Assembly (NCBI GenBank): GCA_002390845.1
Contig: DGQT01000002.1
Coordinates: 1 to 64,000, forward strand
Length of the DNA: 64,000 bases
Direction: 5' to 3'
From: Chitinophagaceae bacterium UBA4407
Lineage (GTDB): Bacteria; Bacteroidota; Bacteroidia; Chitinophagales; Chitinophagaceae
Shown here: positions 8,450 to 16,416 of the stretch, piece by piece
How the letters are laid out: each line of letters opens with the position of its first letter
How positions within the stretch are numbered: position 1 is the stretch's first letter
Made by a program: the position numbers and the translations under genes
Notes under the pieces: generated by a model
The model's database searches: none
What the model was told of the DNA's origin: nothing
Seen by the model: the letters and a program-made list of their open reading frames with translations, nothing else

Positions 8450-9634
8450 TTATTTAGAAACATTTGAAGTAGATGCTTTGTTCTCTTCACTTATCCAAAG
8501 TTTAGGTGCCATTAAATAAAGCGCCATGCCTGTAATAAAGAGAAGGGTAGAAATTATTTCTGCCTGCGTAGGGTGAAAGCCGAAGATGTCGTATTTTGTA
8601 TTAACCCGTATTTTTTCTATAAAAAATCTTTCTATACCATTTAACATCAGGTAGATCGCAAAAACCCGGCCTGTTGTTTTTATCTTCTTTCTTAAAGACC
8701 ATAATACAAAAAACAATATAAGAGAAATTACAATTTCGTAAAATGGTGTTGGGTAAACAGGCGGAATGAGGTGGTTACAATAATCACCCCAGTCGCAGCC
8801 AGGTATCGACATGCCTTCTTTTGCAACATTGTGTGGGTAATCGTAAGCCCACATCCAGTCTGGTAACCAACTGTACGGATTCATTTGATAATTGGGAATG
8901 CCCCAATCTCCGTCTCCTGAAACCTGGCAACCAATTCTTCCTAAACCGTAAGAGAGCATTAATACAGGGCCGGCAGCATCGGCAACTTTTATAAACTTAA
9001 TTCCTTTCTTATGAAAATAAAACCAAAGTGAGAGTGTAGCTACAATTAAGCCACCATAAAAAGTTAAGCCGCTTGGCGAAAATAAATTGCCAACAGGGTC
9101 CTGAATAAACCTGTCCCAGTTTTCAAGGTTATCAAATATTTTGGCACCTACCAAGCCACCCACCGCAGCAATAATTGTTATATCACCAACTCTGTCGCTT
9201 GGCCAGATTCTAATTTTTCTTGTTTCAGGCTTAGCTAATTTTTCTTTATTTTTTTCTCTCCATTTTAAAACAGTAAAAAAAATGCCCAGCAATAAACCGG
9301 CAGACCAACTACCATTCAAAGAAAATATAAACGCCTGCGGATCGTCAAGTGCGCCAGGAACAAACATAACCCCAAGAATTTTAAAACCGAGCGTAAACCC
9401 GAGAATAAAATTGATGAATAATTCATCAAACGCGGCGGGCTTGCCTACTGTTATTGTAGCTTCTGTATAACTGAATTGCCTCAATGCTTCTTTGCGTTTC
9501 AATTCTTTTGCTAATACCCAGGCAGATACCAGAAAAGCTATTGCAACAAAAAAGCCGAAAGTATTTACAACTTTTAAGAAGGGAATTTCAATTCCGAATA
9601 TGTCTTTAAAAAGATAAAACAGATTGGGATACAT
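8450..9634 (-). CDS. lgt: Prolipoprotein diacylglyceryl transferase
   Basis: A 394-residue inner-membrane enzyme that transfers diacylglycerol from phosphatidylglycerol to the lipobox cysteine of prolipoproteins. ATG 9634 (MYPNLFYLFKDIFG) is used; a TTG nine codons earlier is less likely. Several transmembrane segments are present. The Lgt signature region reads SYGLGRIGCQVSGDGDWG (around residues 240-257), with the essential Arg of the GR motif, and NGIERFFIEKIRVN near the C-terminus matches the second conserved Arg/Glu block. The sequence is longer than enterobacterial Lgt, as is usual in this phylum. It is followed downstream by element 4. Confidence 0.92.
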   Translation of the reverse strand: MYPNLFYLFKDIFGIEIPFLKVVNTFGFFVAIAFLVSAWVLAKELKRKEALRQFSYTEATITVGKPAAFDELFINFILGFTLGFKILGVMFVPGALDDPQAFIFSLNGSWSAGLLLGIFFTVLKWREKNKEKLAKPETRKIRIWPSDRVGDITIIAAVGGLVGAKIFDNLENWDRFIQDPVGNLFSPSGLTFYGGLIVATLSLWFYFHKKGIKFIKVADAAGPVLMLSYGLGRIGCQVSGDGDWGIPNYQMNPYSWLPDWMWAYDYPHNVAKEGMSIPGCDWGDYCNHLIPPVYPTPFYEIVISLILFFVLWSLRKKIKTTGRVFAIYLMLNGIERFFIEKIRVNTKYDIFGFHPTQAEIISTLLFITGMALYLMAPKLWISEENKASTSNVSK

Positions 9635-9804
9635 TACTTGTAGTATTGATGAATGCTGCAATGTTAATCAAAAGAAACAGATGTTTTATTGGTTAATTGA
9701 TGAAATTGAAATGAAACTTTATACAATTTCTTTGTGACATCATTTTGGCTTTGGGCTGCAATTGAAATATTATTGTAAAACATAAGATCAGAAATATAAA
9801 AAAC

Positions 9805-9830
9805 AAACCTCCCCAGGAATGAGGAGGTTT
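9805..9830 (-). terminator. Terminator of the bacilliredoxin gene
   Basis: AAACCTCC (9805-9812) and GGAGGTTT (9823-9830) form an 8-bp stem. T-rich flanks on both strands (A-rich before, T-rich after on +) make it usable in both directions. It lies just downstream of the minus-strand gene ending at 9882. Confidence 0.75.
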
Positions 9831-9881
9831 TTATTTACTAACCCATCCATGAACAATACTGCATCATGGTAATTTAAGCTG

Positions 9882-10295
9882 CTAACAATATTCTTCGAAA
9901 GCAGCAATAAGATTTCTTGCTATAACTTGCGCCGGTCTTCCTTCTATCTGGTGGCGTTCTACCATATGAACCAATTCACCATCTTTAAAAAGTGCAATTG
10001 CCGGTGATGAAGGAGGATAAGGTAATAAATGTTCCCTTATCTTTTTTATAGCATCAACATCAAAACCTGCAAAACTGGTTGTTAACCTGTCAGGCTTTTT
10101 TGTTGTGTTGTTAACTGCCATTACTACTCCGGGTCTTGCACTGCCTGCTGCACAGCCACACACTGAGTTTACCATAACCAAAGTAGTGCCCTCTGTTTTT
10201 AAAATGCCATCAACTTCATCAGGTGTCAGCATTTCATCAAATCCGTTATCCGTTAATTCCGCCTTCATCGGCATCACGATCTCTGCTGGATACAT
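9882..10295 (-). CDS. BrxA/BrxB-family bacilliredoxin
   Basis: A 137-residue protein of the YphP/YqiW (DUF1094) family. It has a thioredoxin-like fold with the CGC motif (NSVCGCAAG, C46 and C48) that in Bacillus removes bacillithiol from mixed disulfides. MYPAEIVMPMKAELTDNGFDEM and HMVERHQIEGRPAQVIARNL are family blocks. ATG 10295 is set by the family N-terminus and by a strong Shine-Dalgarno-like GGAGGAAAA just upstream; codons before it are not conserved. Bacillithiol itself cannot be inferred from the window. Monocistronic with a clear terminator. Confidence 0.9.
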   Translation of the reverse strand: MYPAEIVMPMKAELTDNGFDEMLTPDEVDGILKTEGTTLVMVNSVCGCAAGSARPGVVMAVNNTTKKPDRLTTSFAGFDVDAIKKIREHLLPYPPSSPAIALFKDGELVHMVERHQIEGRPAQVIARNLIAAFEEYC

Positions 10296-10528
10296 TTTTT
10301 TTCCTCCGTTTTTTACTATTGAAAACAAATTTATAGCAAATCTCTTAAATGAGAAAAAAAGGATCAAATTCGGTCTTTATGGCATTTAAAAATGGCCAAT
10401 CACGACATTGTGTCTTAAAAAAAGCGTTTTTACAGTCAATAGTTTCACAAAATCAACATTTTAAGGGCTTGGTATATTATTTGAAAAATTAATTGAAATC
10501 AAATTTATAAAAATAAAAAAATACAATT

Positions 10529-10957
10529 ATGACACTTGTAAGAAACAACTACCGCACAGTTAACAATCTGTTCGATGAACTATTTGGCAATCTTCCTGCT
10601 ACATTCGAAAAAGCAGCAGGCCTTAATGTACCGGCTACCAATATTCATGAAACAAGTGATGCGTTTCATCTGGAACTTGTAGCACCTGGTTTAAAGAAAG
10701 AAGATTTTAAAGTAAACCTCGAGAAAGGCTTACTTACAATTAGTTACGAAAAGAAAAATGAAAGCGAAGTGGAGAATAAAGAATATAAAACACATCGCAG
10801 GGAGTTTAATTTCACCAGCTTTAAACGCAGTTTTAGCGTAGATGACAAAATAAATGCTGATGCCATTGAAGCCAAATACAATGATGGTATTTTAAAATTG
10901 CTTTTGCCAAAAAAAGAAGAAGTAAAAGCATTGCCCAAAGAAATCTCAATACAGTAA
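10529..10957 (+). CDS. Small heat shock protein Hsp20
   Basis: A 142-residue alpha-crystallin-type holdase chaperone that binds unfolding proteins without ATP. The N-terminal arm (1-30) is followed by the crystallin domain at about 35-135: VPATNIHETSDAFHLELVAPGLKKEDFKV, LLTISYEKKNE, and the typical NDGILKLLLPKKEE near the end. A short C-terminal tail carries the IxI-like ISIQ. A Rho-independent terminator follows directly, so it is probably a single-gene, stress-induced unit. No CIRCE-like site is evident upstream. Confidence 0.93.
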   Translation: MTLVRNNYRTVNNLFDELFGNLPATFEKAAGLNVPATNIHETSDAFHLELVAPGLKKEDFKVNLEKGLLTISYEKKNESEVENKEYKTHRREFNFTSFKRSFSVDDKINADAIEAKYNDGILKLLLPKKEEVKALPKEISIQ

Positions 10958-10984
10958 TATTTTCATAGCAGTTGGTTTTGGTTT

Positions 10985-11013
10985 AAAGCCGTTCAATTTT
11001 TTGAATGGCTTTT
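10985..11013 (+). terminator. Terminator of hsp20
   Basis: AAAGCC-G-TTCAA pairs with TTGAA-T-GGCTTT across a 4-nt loop, followed by a T run. A single internal G/T position interrupts the stem. Confidence 0.85.
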
Positions 11014-11058
11014 TTTGTTTTGGAGTCAGCAGCTCAATAGTTAAAGATGAATGCAGCT

Positions 11059-11290
11059 AATTTTTTTTGAACCGGGCATTTGTTCTTTACGCATCACCTC
11101 TTGCGTCGCTCACTGGTACGTTCGGAACAGTAAGCAGCAAGTCCGAAAGTCCGGAAGGCCGAAAGTCGGAAAGAAATACAACTACATTTACTTTCAGACT
11201 TACTGACTTGCTGACTTCCGGTCTAACAGTACAAGTGTGCGACGCAACAAAAGCTTCATTCATATTCAAAAGCCGGGTTCAAAAAAAATT
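11059..11290. repeat. Element 5, complete, best example
   Basis: The clearest full-length copy. Outer left TTTTTTTTGAACCGGGCAT (11061-11079), core TTGCGTCGCTCACTGGTACG (from 11101); right core GTACAAGTGTGCGACGCAA (11229-11247), AAAAGCTTCATTCATATTC, then outer AGCCGGGTTCAAAAAAAATT (11271-11290). The loop (about 11130-11228) holds its own iterated AAGTCCGAAAGTCCGG-type units and a reverse partner (GACTTACTGACTTGCTGACT), a nested hairpin. Confidence 0.85.
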
Positions 11291-11364
11291 GGCTGCATTC
11301 TACTTACCTGCAATCAAATTATCTATGTTGTGGATTCGCTTTCATTTATTTTCGCGAACCATTT

Positions 11365-12588
11365 ATGCTTACCGCCACACGCCAGTTATATAAAAATGCT
11401 TATACCGGTTTATCGAATAAAACCTGGTACCTCTCTATTGTAATGCTTATTAACAGGAGCGGCACAATGGTAATCCCTTTTATGACGATCTACTGCACGC
11501 AGTCGCTTGGCTTTAGTATTACACAGGCCGGGTTAATTATGGGATTGTTTGGCCTGGGTGCAATTGCAGGCGCATATTTCGGCGGCAGAATTACAGACAG
11601 GTTTGGGTTTTATCCAATGCAGGTTGCTTCTTTATTACTCGGAGGAACCATGTTTATTGTTGTAGGTTACCTGCATACATTTTCTTCTCTTGCAACAGGA
11701 GCATTTATCCTAAGTGTTTGTAACGAGTCATTTCGCCCGGCAAATGCAACTGCAATTGCCTTTTACAGCAAACCTGAAAACAGAACGCGTTCTTATTCGC
11801 TAAACCGGCTGGCCATTAACCTGGGATGGGCCGTGGGTGGGGCTTTGGGCGGTTTTCTTGCCTCAGTAAATTATAATCTCTTATTCTGGGTAGATGGCTG
11901 CACCAATATAGTTGCAGCTTTGCTTTTATTAAAGTTACTACCTTATGTAAAAAGCGGAACCAAACATGCAATTGAAAAACACAAGGTTACGGAACGCTCT
12001 GCATACCGCGACAAAGTCTATGTTTCTTTCATTGTGCTTACAGTTTTATATGCCACCTGTTTCTTCCAGTTATTTACCATATTGCCTGTATTTTATAAAA
12101 CACAATGGCAACTAAGTGAGCAATACATTGGTATGCTAATGGCATTGAATGGTATCATCATTGTATTCATAGAAATGGTGCTGGTATTTTCTTTGGAAGG
12201 AAGACGCCCGTTAACTTCTTATATAAGGGTTGGTATTTTTCTGGTGGGTGCTGGTTATGCACTGCATAATATTTTTCCGGCATCCGGCTGGGCTGCGATC
12301 ATCTGCATTACCATTATGACATTTGGCGAAATTTTGTCAATGCCTTTTATGAACTCGTTCTGGATTAAGCGCACCACCGAAACCAACCGTGGACAATATG
12401 CCGGCATGTACACAATAGCATGGAGCATTGCACAGATTGCAGCACCAACTTTGGGCAGCCAGGTAGCCGCACATTCGGGTTATACAATGCTTTGCTGGTT
12501 ATTGGCTGGTATCTGTGTTGTTGCAAGTACGGGTTTCAGTTTTCTGGGTAGCAGAATAAACAAATCAAAAACTGAGTTAGCTTCTTAA
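11365..12588 (+). CDS. MFS transporter
   Basis: A 407-residue integral membrane protein of the major facilitator superfamily with 12 predicted helices. The loop 2-3 signature is GAYFGGRITDRFGFYP (around residues 70-85), matching G-x-x-x-D-R-x-G-R. Helix 4 has NESFRPANATAIAFY. The last helices contain GQYAGMYTIAWSIAQIAAPTLGS. The overall look is that of the drug:H+ antiporter-like group (12 TM), but the substrate cannot be told. Start ATG 11365 lies about 75 bp after element 5. Single gene; followed by element 6. Confidence 0.85.
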   Translation: MLTATRQLYKNAYTGLSNKTWYLSIVMLINRSGTMVIPFMTIYCTQSLGFSITQAGLIMGLFGLGAIAGAYFGGRITDRFGFYPMQVASLLLGGTMFIVVGYLHTFSSLATGAFILSVCNESFRPANATAIAFYSKPENRTRSYSLNRLAINLGWAVGGALGGFLASVNYNLLFWVDGCTNIVAALLLLKLLPYVKSGTKHAIEKHKVTERSAYRDKVYVSFIVLTVLYATCFFQLFTILPVFYKTQWQLSEQYIGMLMALNGIIIVFIEMVLVFSLEGRRPLTSYIRVGIFLVGAGYALHNIFPASGWAAIICITIMTFGEILSMPFMNSFWIKRTTETNRGQYAGMYTIAWSIAQIAAPTLGSQVAAHSGYTMLCWLLAGICVVASTGFSFLGSRINKSKTELAS

Positions 12589-12610
12589 CTTTATTGCAAA
12601 TCGTTTTTAT

Positions 12611-12865
12611 TGGTTTAAAGTGGGTTAGGAATAAGTAATAAAATAATTTTTGTTACCGGCTTTCAGTTCCCTGATTAAGCTTCGTTGCGTCGCAATACGT
12701 TCATCGTTCGGATTGTGAATGAAGCTAAAAAAAATGCCACCATTTGCACTGTTGCCGCTAAAAGATATGAAGTAGAAGAGATTGCGACGCAACGAAGCTG
12801 CCATGAAATACGGATGTTGGTATCATAAATATAAAATGTGCTTACCTGAACCCACTTTAGTTTAA
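12611..12865. repeat. Element 6, class II with both arms
   Basis: Occupies the 12589-12945 gap. Outer inverted repeat TTTAAAGTGGGTTAGG (from 12614) with CCTGAACCCACTTTAGTTTAA (from 12845). Inner core TTCGTTGCGTCGCAATACG (from 12681) followed by TTCATCG; opposite core GATTGCGACGCAACGAAG (12780-12797). The core is the class II type found at elements 2, 14 and 20, here with a perfect reverse partner. Confidence 0.7.
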
Positions 12866-12945
12866 GTGCCTGTTTGCACTGTTCCTTGTCTTACTCATTT
12901 GTACTCTATATCTTTATTCATTAAAATATAAACAGCAAAAATTTT

Positions 12946-13899
12946 ATGGCTTCACGTAAGCTTGTTAACCGCTTTATTAAAAGCAATAACGACACAGGTT
13001 TTGGCAGCAATGCCAGTAATTATGGCGGCCGTTTTATAAATAAAGACGGAAGCTTTAATTTAAGAAAAGATGGTATTCCAATTTGGGAGCGGTTCAGCCT
13101 GTTCCATAGTATGCTTAACCTGCCTGCGTGGAAATTTATTGTAGTAATTGTTATAGGTTTTGTAGCCATCAATATTGGCTTTACATTTTTATACCTGATT
13201 ACCGGTGTTCAGGAATTTACCGGCGTTATTGCAACCAACGAATGGAGCATTATCCGCGAATTATATTTCTTCAGCACCGAAACCTTCAGTACCGTTGGCT
13301 ATGGCAGAGTAAACCCGGTGGGCAGTACAGCAAATTTCATTGCTTCATTTGAAGCCTTAACGGGATCATTGTTTTTTGCTTTGGTTACAGGCTTGTTGTA
13401 CGGAAGATTTTCTAAGCCGAAAGCATTTCTTCTTTTCACAAAAAAGGCGTTAATAAGCCCCTATAAGAATGCCACAGGGCTTATGTTCAGGCTTGTTTCT
13501 TATAAAGACAATCATAACCTTACCAATGTAGAAGTAATGGTAAACCTTAGTTTGCTGGAACAGGAAAACGATAAAAGCGTTTACAAGTTTTACAATTTAA
13601 CATTAGAACGCAGCCGAATAGACAACCTGCCCATGAACCTGACTGTTGTACATCCTATTGATGAAGAAAGCCCCCTGCAGGGCTTTACACTTGAGGATAT
13701 GATAGCCGCCGATGTAGAGGTTACTGTTCTGGTACGTGCTTTTGATGATGTTTATTCAGCCACCGTTTTGCAACGCACCTCTTACACTTTTGAAGAAATA
13801 AAATTCAACGCAAAATTTGTACAGATGTACCGGGAAAGCGAAGATGGAAGAACAACCATCATTGAGTTAGATAAGCTAAATGAGTATAATGAAGTATAG
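12946..13899 (+). CDS. Inward-rectifier-type potassium channel (KirBac-like)
   Basis: A 317-residue membrane protein. Two helices (about 62-84 and 127-148) flank a pore helix and the selectivity filter TVGYGR at residues 116-121, the hallmark of inward-rectifier channels. The C-terminal half (about 160-315) is the cytoplasmic immunoglobulin-like IRK domain (LMFRLVSYKDNHNLTNVEVMVNLSL, ILVRAFDDVYSATVLQRTSY). Probably tetrameric, passing K+ through the inner membrane. It is isolated, between element 6 and the mobile island. No ligand-binding fusion. Confidence 0.92.
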   Translation: MASRKLVNRFIKSNNDTGFGSNASNYGGRFINKDGSFNLRKDGIPIWERFSLFHSMLNLPAWKFIVVIVIGFVAINIGFTFLYLITGVQEFTGVIATNEWSIIRELYFFSTETFSTVGYGRVNPVGSTANFIASFEALTGSLFFALVTGLLYGRFSKPKAFLLFTKKALISPYKNATGLMFRLVSYKDNHNLTNVEVMVNLSLLEQENDKSVYKFYNLTLERSRIDNLPMNLTVVHPIDEESPLQGFTLEDMIAADVEVTVLVRAFDDVYSATVLQRTSYTFEEIKFNAKFVQMYRESEDGRTTIIELDKLNEYNEV

Positions 13900-14085
13900 T
13901 TTTTTATTTAGGTTAACCTGCCCCTTTCATTCTTATCTCAAAATGCCGAGCTGAAAATAGTAACTCTGAATAGCAGGGCTCACGGTTTAAAAATGTTCAA
14001 TTTTATCTATTTGCTGGTTTTTTTAGGCTTCCCTATTCGCTTGTGCCAGCAACTTTCCGTAAAGTGTAAGAGTTTAAAACTGTAT

Positions 14086-14560
14086 CTACATTTTTAATAA
14101 AGTATTCACGCAATTTGGCTCTGGAGTATTTACTTTTTGGTGCCGTTTTTCGACAATCCAGGTTTCGTCAAATTCCACAATTTTGTCTAATTCCTTGTCT
14201 TGAGGTGCTTTTACCATTTCCCTAATCCGGTGTTCCAAGAACCAAGTTGTTTTTTGAGTAATACCCAAATCCCGTGCAAGCTGGCATGAGCTAACACCTT
14301 TTTTATGGCAGTACATAAATAGATTGCGCCAAGCCATGTAGAAATAGGTAATTGGGTATTTTACATAACGGTGCCTACCAAATCAGTAAAGTTTTTTTGT
14401 GGCGTTACAGTGAGGGCAAAAGGGTGTACCATTCCAGCGCATACTTTCCAAGTATTGAAAGCATACCCTTTCATCTTCAAATTGCCTAATCGCATCTTTT
14501 AAATTCTTTACATCTTCTATTGCTTCATTAATTATTCCCAAAAGAGGGGAAGGTTAATAC
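14086..14560 (-). pseudogene. Degraded IS1595/ISXO2-type transposase
   Basis: Read leftward, the remnant starts with the zinc-ribbon end (FEDERVCFQYLESMRWNGTPFCPHC), which parallels the intact transposase at 18064-18996. A deletion of about 25-30 codons has removed the second half of the ribbon. An in-frame TAA replaces the Glu codon in what was LVGTVM-E-NTQLPISTWL. A frameshift then leads into the last open stretch (VSSCQLARDLGITQKTTWFLEHRIREMVK). The sequence ends shortly after the first catalytic Asp (EFDETW), so the rest of the DDE core is missing. Its right terminal repeat survives at about 14680-14702 and abuts the target duplication of the intact transposon. Non-functional. Confidence 0.85.
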
Positions 14561-14702
14561 ATTGGCTTCTTAGAAAGTGAGCCTAAAGCCTTTATCTTAT
14601 TACCTCACATTAAATTTTAGGTTGAAAATCCAGCACATAATCGAAATAGGGTAGGTGCTAAAAATGTTGGAAACTGCTTGTGCTAACTGGTATATAATTT
14701 AC

Positions 14703-14710
14703 TGGAATTG
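14703..14710. repeat. Target site duplication, left copy
   Basis: TGGAATTG directly outside the left terminal inverted repeat. The same 8 bp occur directly outside the right repeat (19138-19145). Eight bp is the duplication length known for the IS1595 family. Confidence 0.88.
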
Positions 14711-14734
14711 GGTAATTATATACCACTTCCCACA
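14711..14734 (+). repeat. Left terminal inverted repeat of the transposon
   Basis: Begins GGTAATTATATACC and ends CTTCCCACA. It matches the reverse complement of 19114-19137 at 23 of 24 positions (A versus T at position 5). Confidence 0.88.
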
Positions 14735-14855
14735 ATTGTATTTAGAAATGCAAAAAAATGGGAATCAATATTATATAAATTACTTATGCGTTTTTTGGTA
14801 TCAAATGACAGACGCGAAAAGTGAAGATATTAACGTGAAATTATATTAATGAATC

Positions 14856-15281
14856 TTATATGTTTGCTGTTGGTTCGGTCGGTATCTGTACATCAACAAC
14901 TGGTTGATTATTATTAAAAGATTCTAACCCAATTATGTGAGTTTTAAGCACTACATTTTCATGAATTATTTCAATCATAAGAGTACCTGCTTCGGGAATT
15001 ACTAACCCATTGAACCGAATAATATTTCTAGTAATATTTCTTTCATAAAAATTAAAAATCACCTTCCCTAAATAAAGTTGCCTATTGTTATTACTCACCT
15101 TTAACTGACCTTCAATTTTACCTAAATCGTCATTTTCGGATGAAATAAATATTGAGAATTTTGGTAGAAAGAATGGAAAACTTTGAATAGAAATCCTTTC
15201 AATTATATTAAACAAGGAAGTCCCTTTAGTTTCAAGATCAGTAATTATGCTTTCGCAGCAAATTATAGAGTTAATCTTCAC
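14856..15281 (-). CDS. DUF6941-like cargo protein
   Basis: A 141-residue protein with a GTG start at 15281, ten nt after the stop of the preceding cargo gene. Its layout is that of the DUF6941-type small beta proteins: an opening IICCESIITDLETKGTSLFNIIERI (normally a strand-turn reading 'protein of interest, function, interaction'), then FPFFLPKFSIFISSEND, and a beta hairpin IRFNGLVIPEAGTLMIEIIHENVVL. No catalytic residues are obvious and there is no signal peptide. The fold assignment is by eye and tentative. It is the last gene of the transposon operon, close to the left terminal repeat. In the module it could be a recognition or scaffold subunit; that is inference only. Confidence 0.5.
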   Translation of the reverse strand: MKINSIICCESIITDLETKGTSLFNIIERISIQSFPFFLPKFSIFISSENDDLGKIEGQLKVSNNNRQLYLGKVIFNFYERNITRNIIRFNGLVIPEAGTLMIEIIHENVVLKTHIIGLESFNNNQPVVDVQIPTEPTANI

Positions 15282-15291
15282 ACCTTAATTT

Positions 15292-15741
15292 TTAAGCGTT
15301 TACGATATTAGTTTCAACGTTAGAATCTAAAGGTTGGTAAATCCCATATTCAGGAATTTGAAAATCAATATCTGAAATATCAATTATTTGCATTCTTGAA
15401 TTAAATATTGAATTCAATTTGTTAGCCCATTTAATATCAGGGTAATTATTTAAATTATTAAAAAACCCAAAAACGTATGCAGACTGTTTTAGAGATATTG
15501 ATACAATGCAGGCATATATTATTACTAAATTATCAATGTTCCTTTCGGCTCTATATTCATTATATGCACCGTAAAAAATATCAATTAATTCAGCATCAGT
15601 GTGTTTTTGGCAAAATTCTAATACTGATTGATTTCTTACGAAACAATCATATAGATAATCAGCGGTATTTGCAACAACTATAATTTTTGCTAATCCTGAA
15701 TTATCCAATTGATTTTTGGCTTGTTCTAAATTGGCTGGCAT
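15292..15741 (-). CDS. Unknown cargo protein, helical
   Basis: A 149-residue protein I do not recognise. ATG 15741 overlaps the 3' end of the upstream gene by 16 nt, which implies translational coupling. It is predicted mostly helical (LEQAKNQLDNSGLAKIIVVANTADYLYDCF; FYGAYNEYRAERNIDNLVIIYACIVSISLK) with no signal peptide, no metal motif and no recognised catalytic residues. The pattern of paired helices resembles HEAT/TPR-like repeats, but this is weak. Position between the Cys/His protein and the DUF6941-like protein suggests it works with them. Confidence 0.55.
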   Translation of the reverse strand: MPANLEQAKNQLDNSGLAKIIVVANTADYLYDCFVRNQSVLEFCQKHTDAELIDIFYGAYNEYRAERNIDNLVIIYACIVSISLKQSAYVFGFFNNLNNYPDIKWANKLNSIFNSRMQIIDISDIDFQIPEYGIYQPLDSNVETNIVNA

Positions 15742-16253
15742 CTTAAAAATTTTATGGTTGATTCAAAATAAGGACACTGATAAAGGGCATGTATCGCTTC
15801 AAATCCATCTCCCCATTTACTCAATATCTTAATTTCAATTTTATTATGTTCAGATAAATTTTCAGGAATAGATACTACAATTCCCGAATGCGAATATGCG
15901 CCATTTTGCTTTATATATAAAGCTGTATCGCCGCAAAGAAGTAAATCTAACCTAATTTCTCTATAGTTATCGTCTTGAAATATCTTATTTAACTCTGAAT
16001 CTTCATCTATTCCTGTCCTTCTATTAGCAAATGTCATACCATGACAATTATATATGCCAGTTATGGTATTAGGTCGTTCAGTGCAAATATGTTCTTCTTT
16101 TAATAAGTCAATTGTCCTATTAAATAATGGGTTTCTATTAAGATTTTTTATCTGTTTATTCTTAATGGGTCTTTTTGCCATTGTTTGCATAACAATCTCG
16201 TCAGCAATTTCAACTGGATTAATTTCTCCGAATTCTGTAATTATTAAACTCAT
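15726..16253 (-). CDS. Cargo protein with NlpC/CHAP-like Cys-His arrangement
   Basis: A 175-residue protein. Residues 68-75 read YNCHGMTF (C70), residues 106-113 LCGDTALY, and 119-126 AYSHSGIV (H122), followed by SKWGDGFEAIHA (145-156). The order Cys ... G-D-x-x-x-Y ... H-S/T-G-(I/V) ... SKxG is that of papain-like NlpC/P60, CHAP and related amidase domains: C70 would be the nucleophile and H122 the base. There is no signal peptide, so a cytoplasmic protein or peptide target is more likely than cell wall. Alternatives: an inactive member of the fold or an unrelated family. It sits 22 nt after the 42-residue gene and overlaps the next one. Confidence 0.55.
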   Translation of the reverse strand: MSLIITEFGEINPVEIADEIVMQTMAKRPIKNKQIKNLNRNPLFNRTIDLLKEEHICTERPNTITGIYNCHGMTFANRRTGIDEDSELNKIFQDDNYREIRLDLLLCGDTALYIKQNGAYSHSGIVVSIPENLSEHNKIEIKILSKWGDGFEAIHALYQCPYFESTIKFLRCQPI

Positions 16254-16275
16254 ATTTAAGGGGGTGGAGATTTTA

Positions 16276-16404
16276 TTATTTTAAAATCTTTTTTGGTTTT
16301 GGAGTATTCAAAGCAAGTTTCACAGCTTCTTCAAAGCTCATGTTTAGCTTTAATGGCTTTTCCTGTCTGACGGGCTTTTCTTTACTTTTTTTAGATTTAT
16401 TCAT
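16276..16404 (-). CDS. 42-residue basic cargo protein
   Basis: A short gene read from ATG 16404 to TAA at 16276, in the 163-nt gap between two cargo genes, 12 nt after the DUF262-HNH stop and 22 nt before the next start. The N-terminus is Lys-rich (MNKSKKSKEKPVRQEK). A predicted amphipathic helix follows (MSFEEAVKLALNT) and the end is PKPKKILK. Small proteins ending in an SFEEAxKxALNTP motif occur next to restriction or defence-type genes in other bacteria, as far as I recall; that is memory, not a search. Start, length and spacing fit a real gene. It may act as an accessory or antidote to its neighbour. Confidence 0.6.
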   Translation of the reverse strand: MNKSKKSKEKPVRQEKPLKLNMSFEEAVKLALNTPKPKKILK

Positions 16405-16416
16405 ATCAAAACAAAA

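Noticed and set aside
14086..14337. An 83-residue frame as an intact transposase-like gene
   Set aside because: Its N-terminal part is out of frame with the family; it is a fragment of the decayed transposase.
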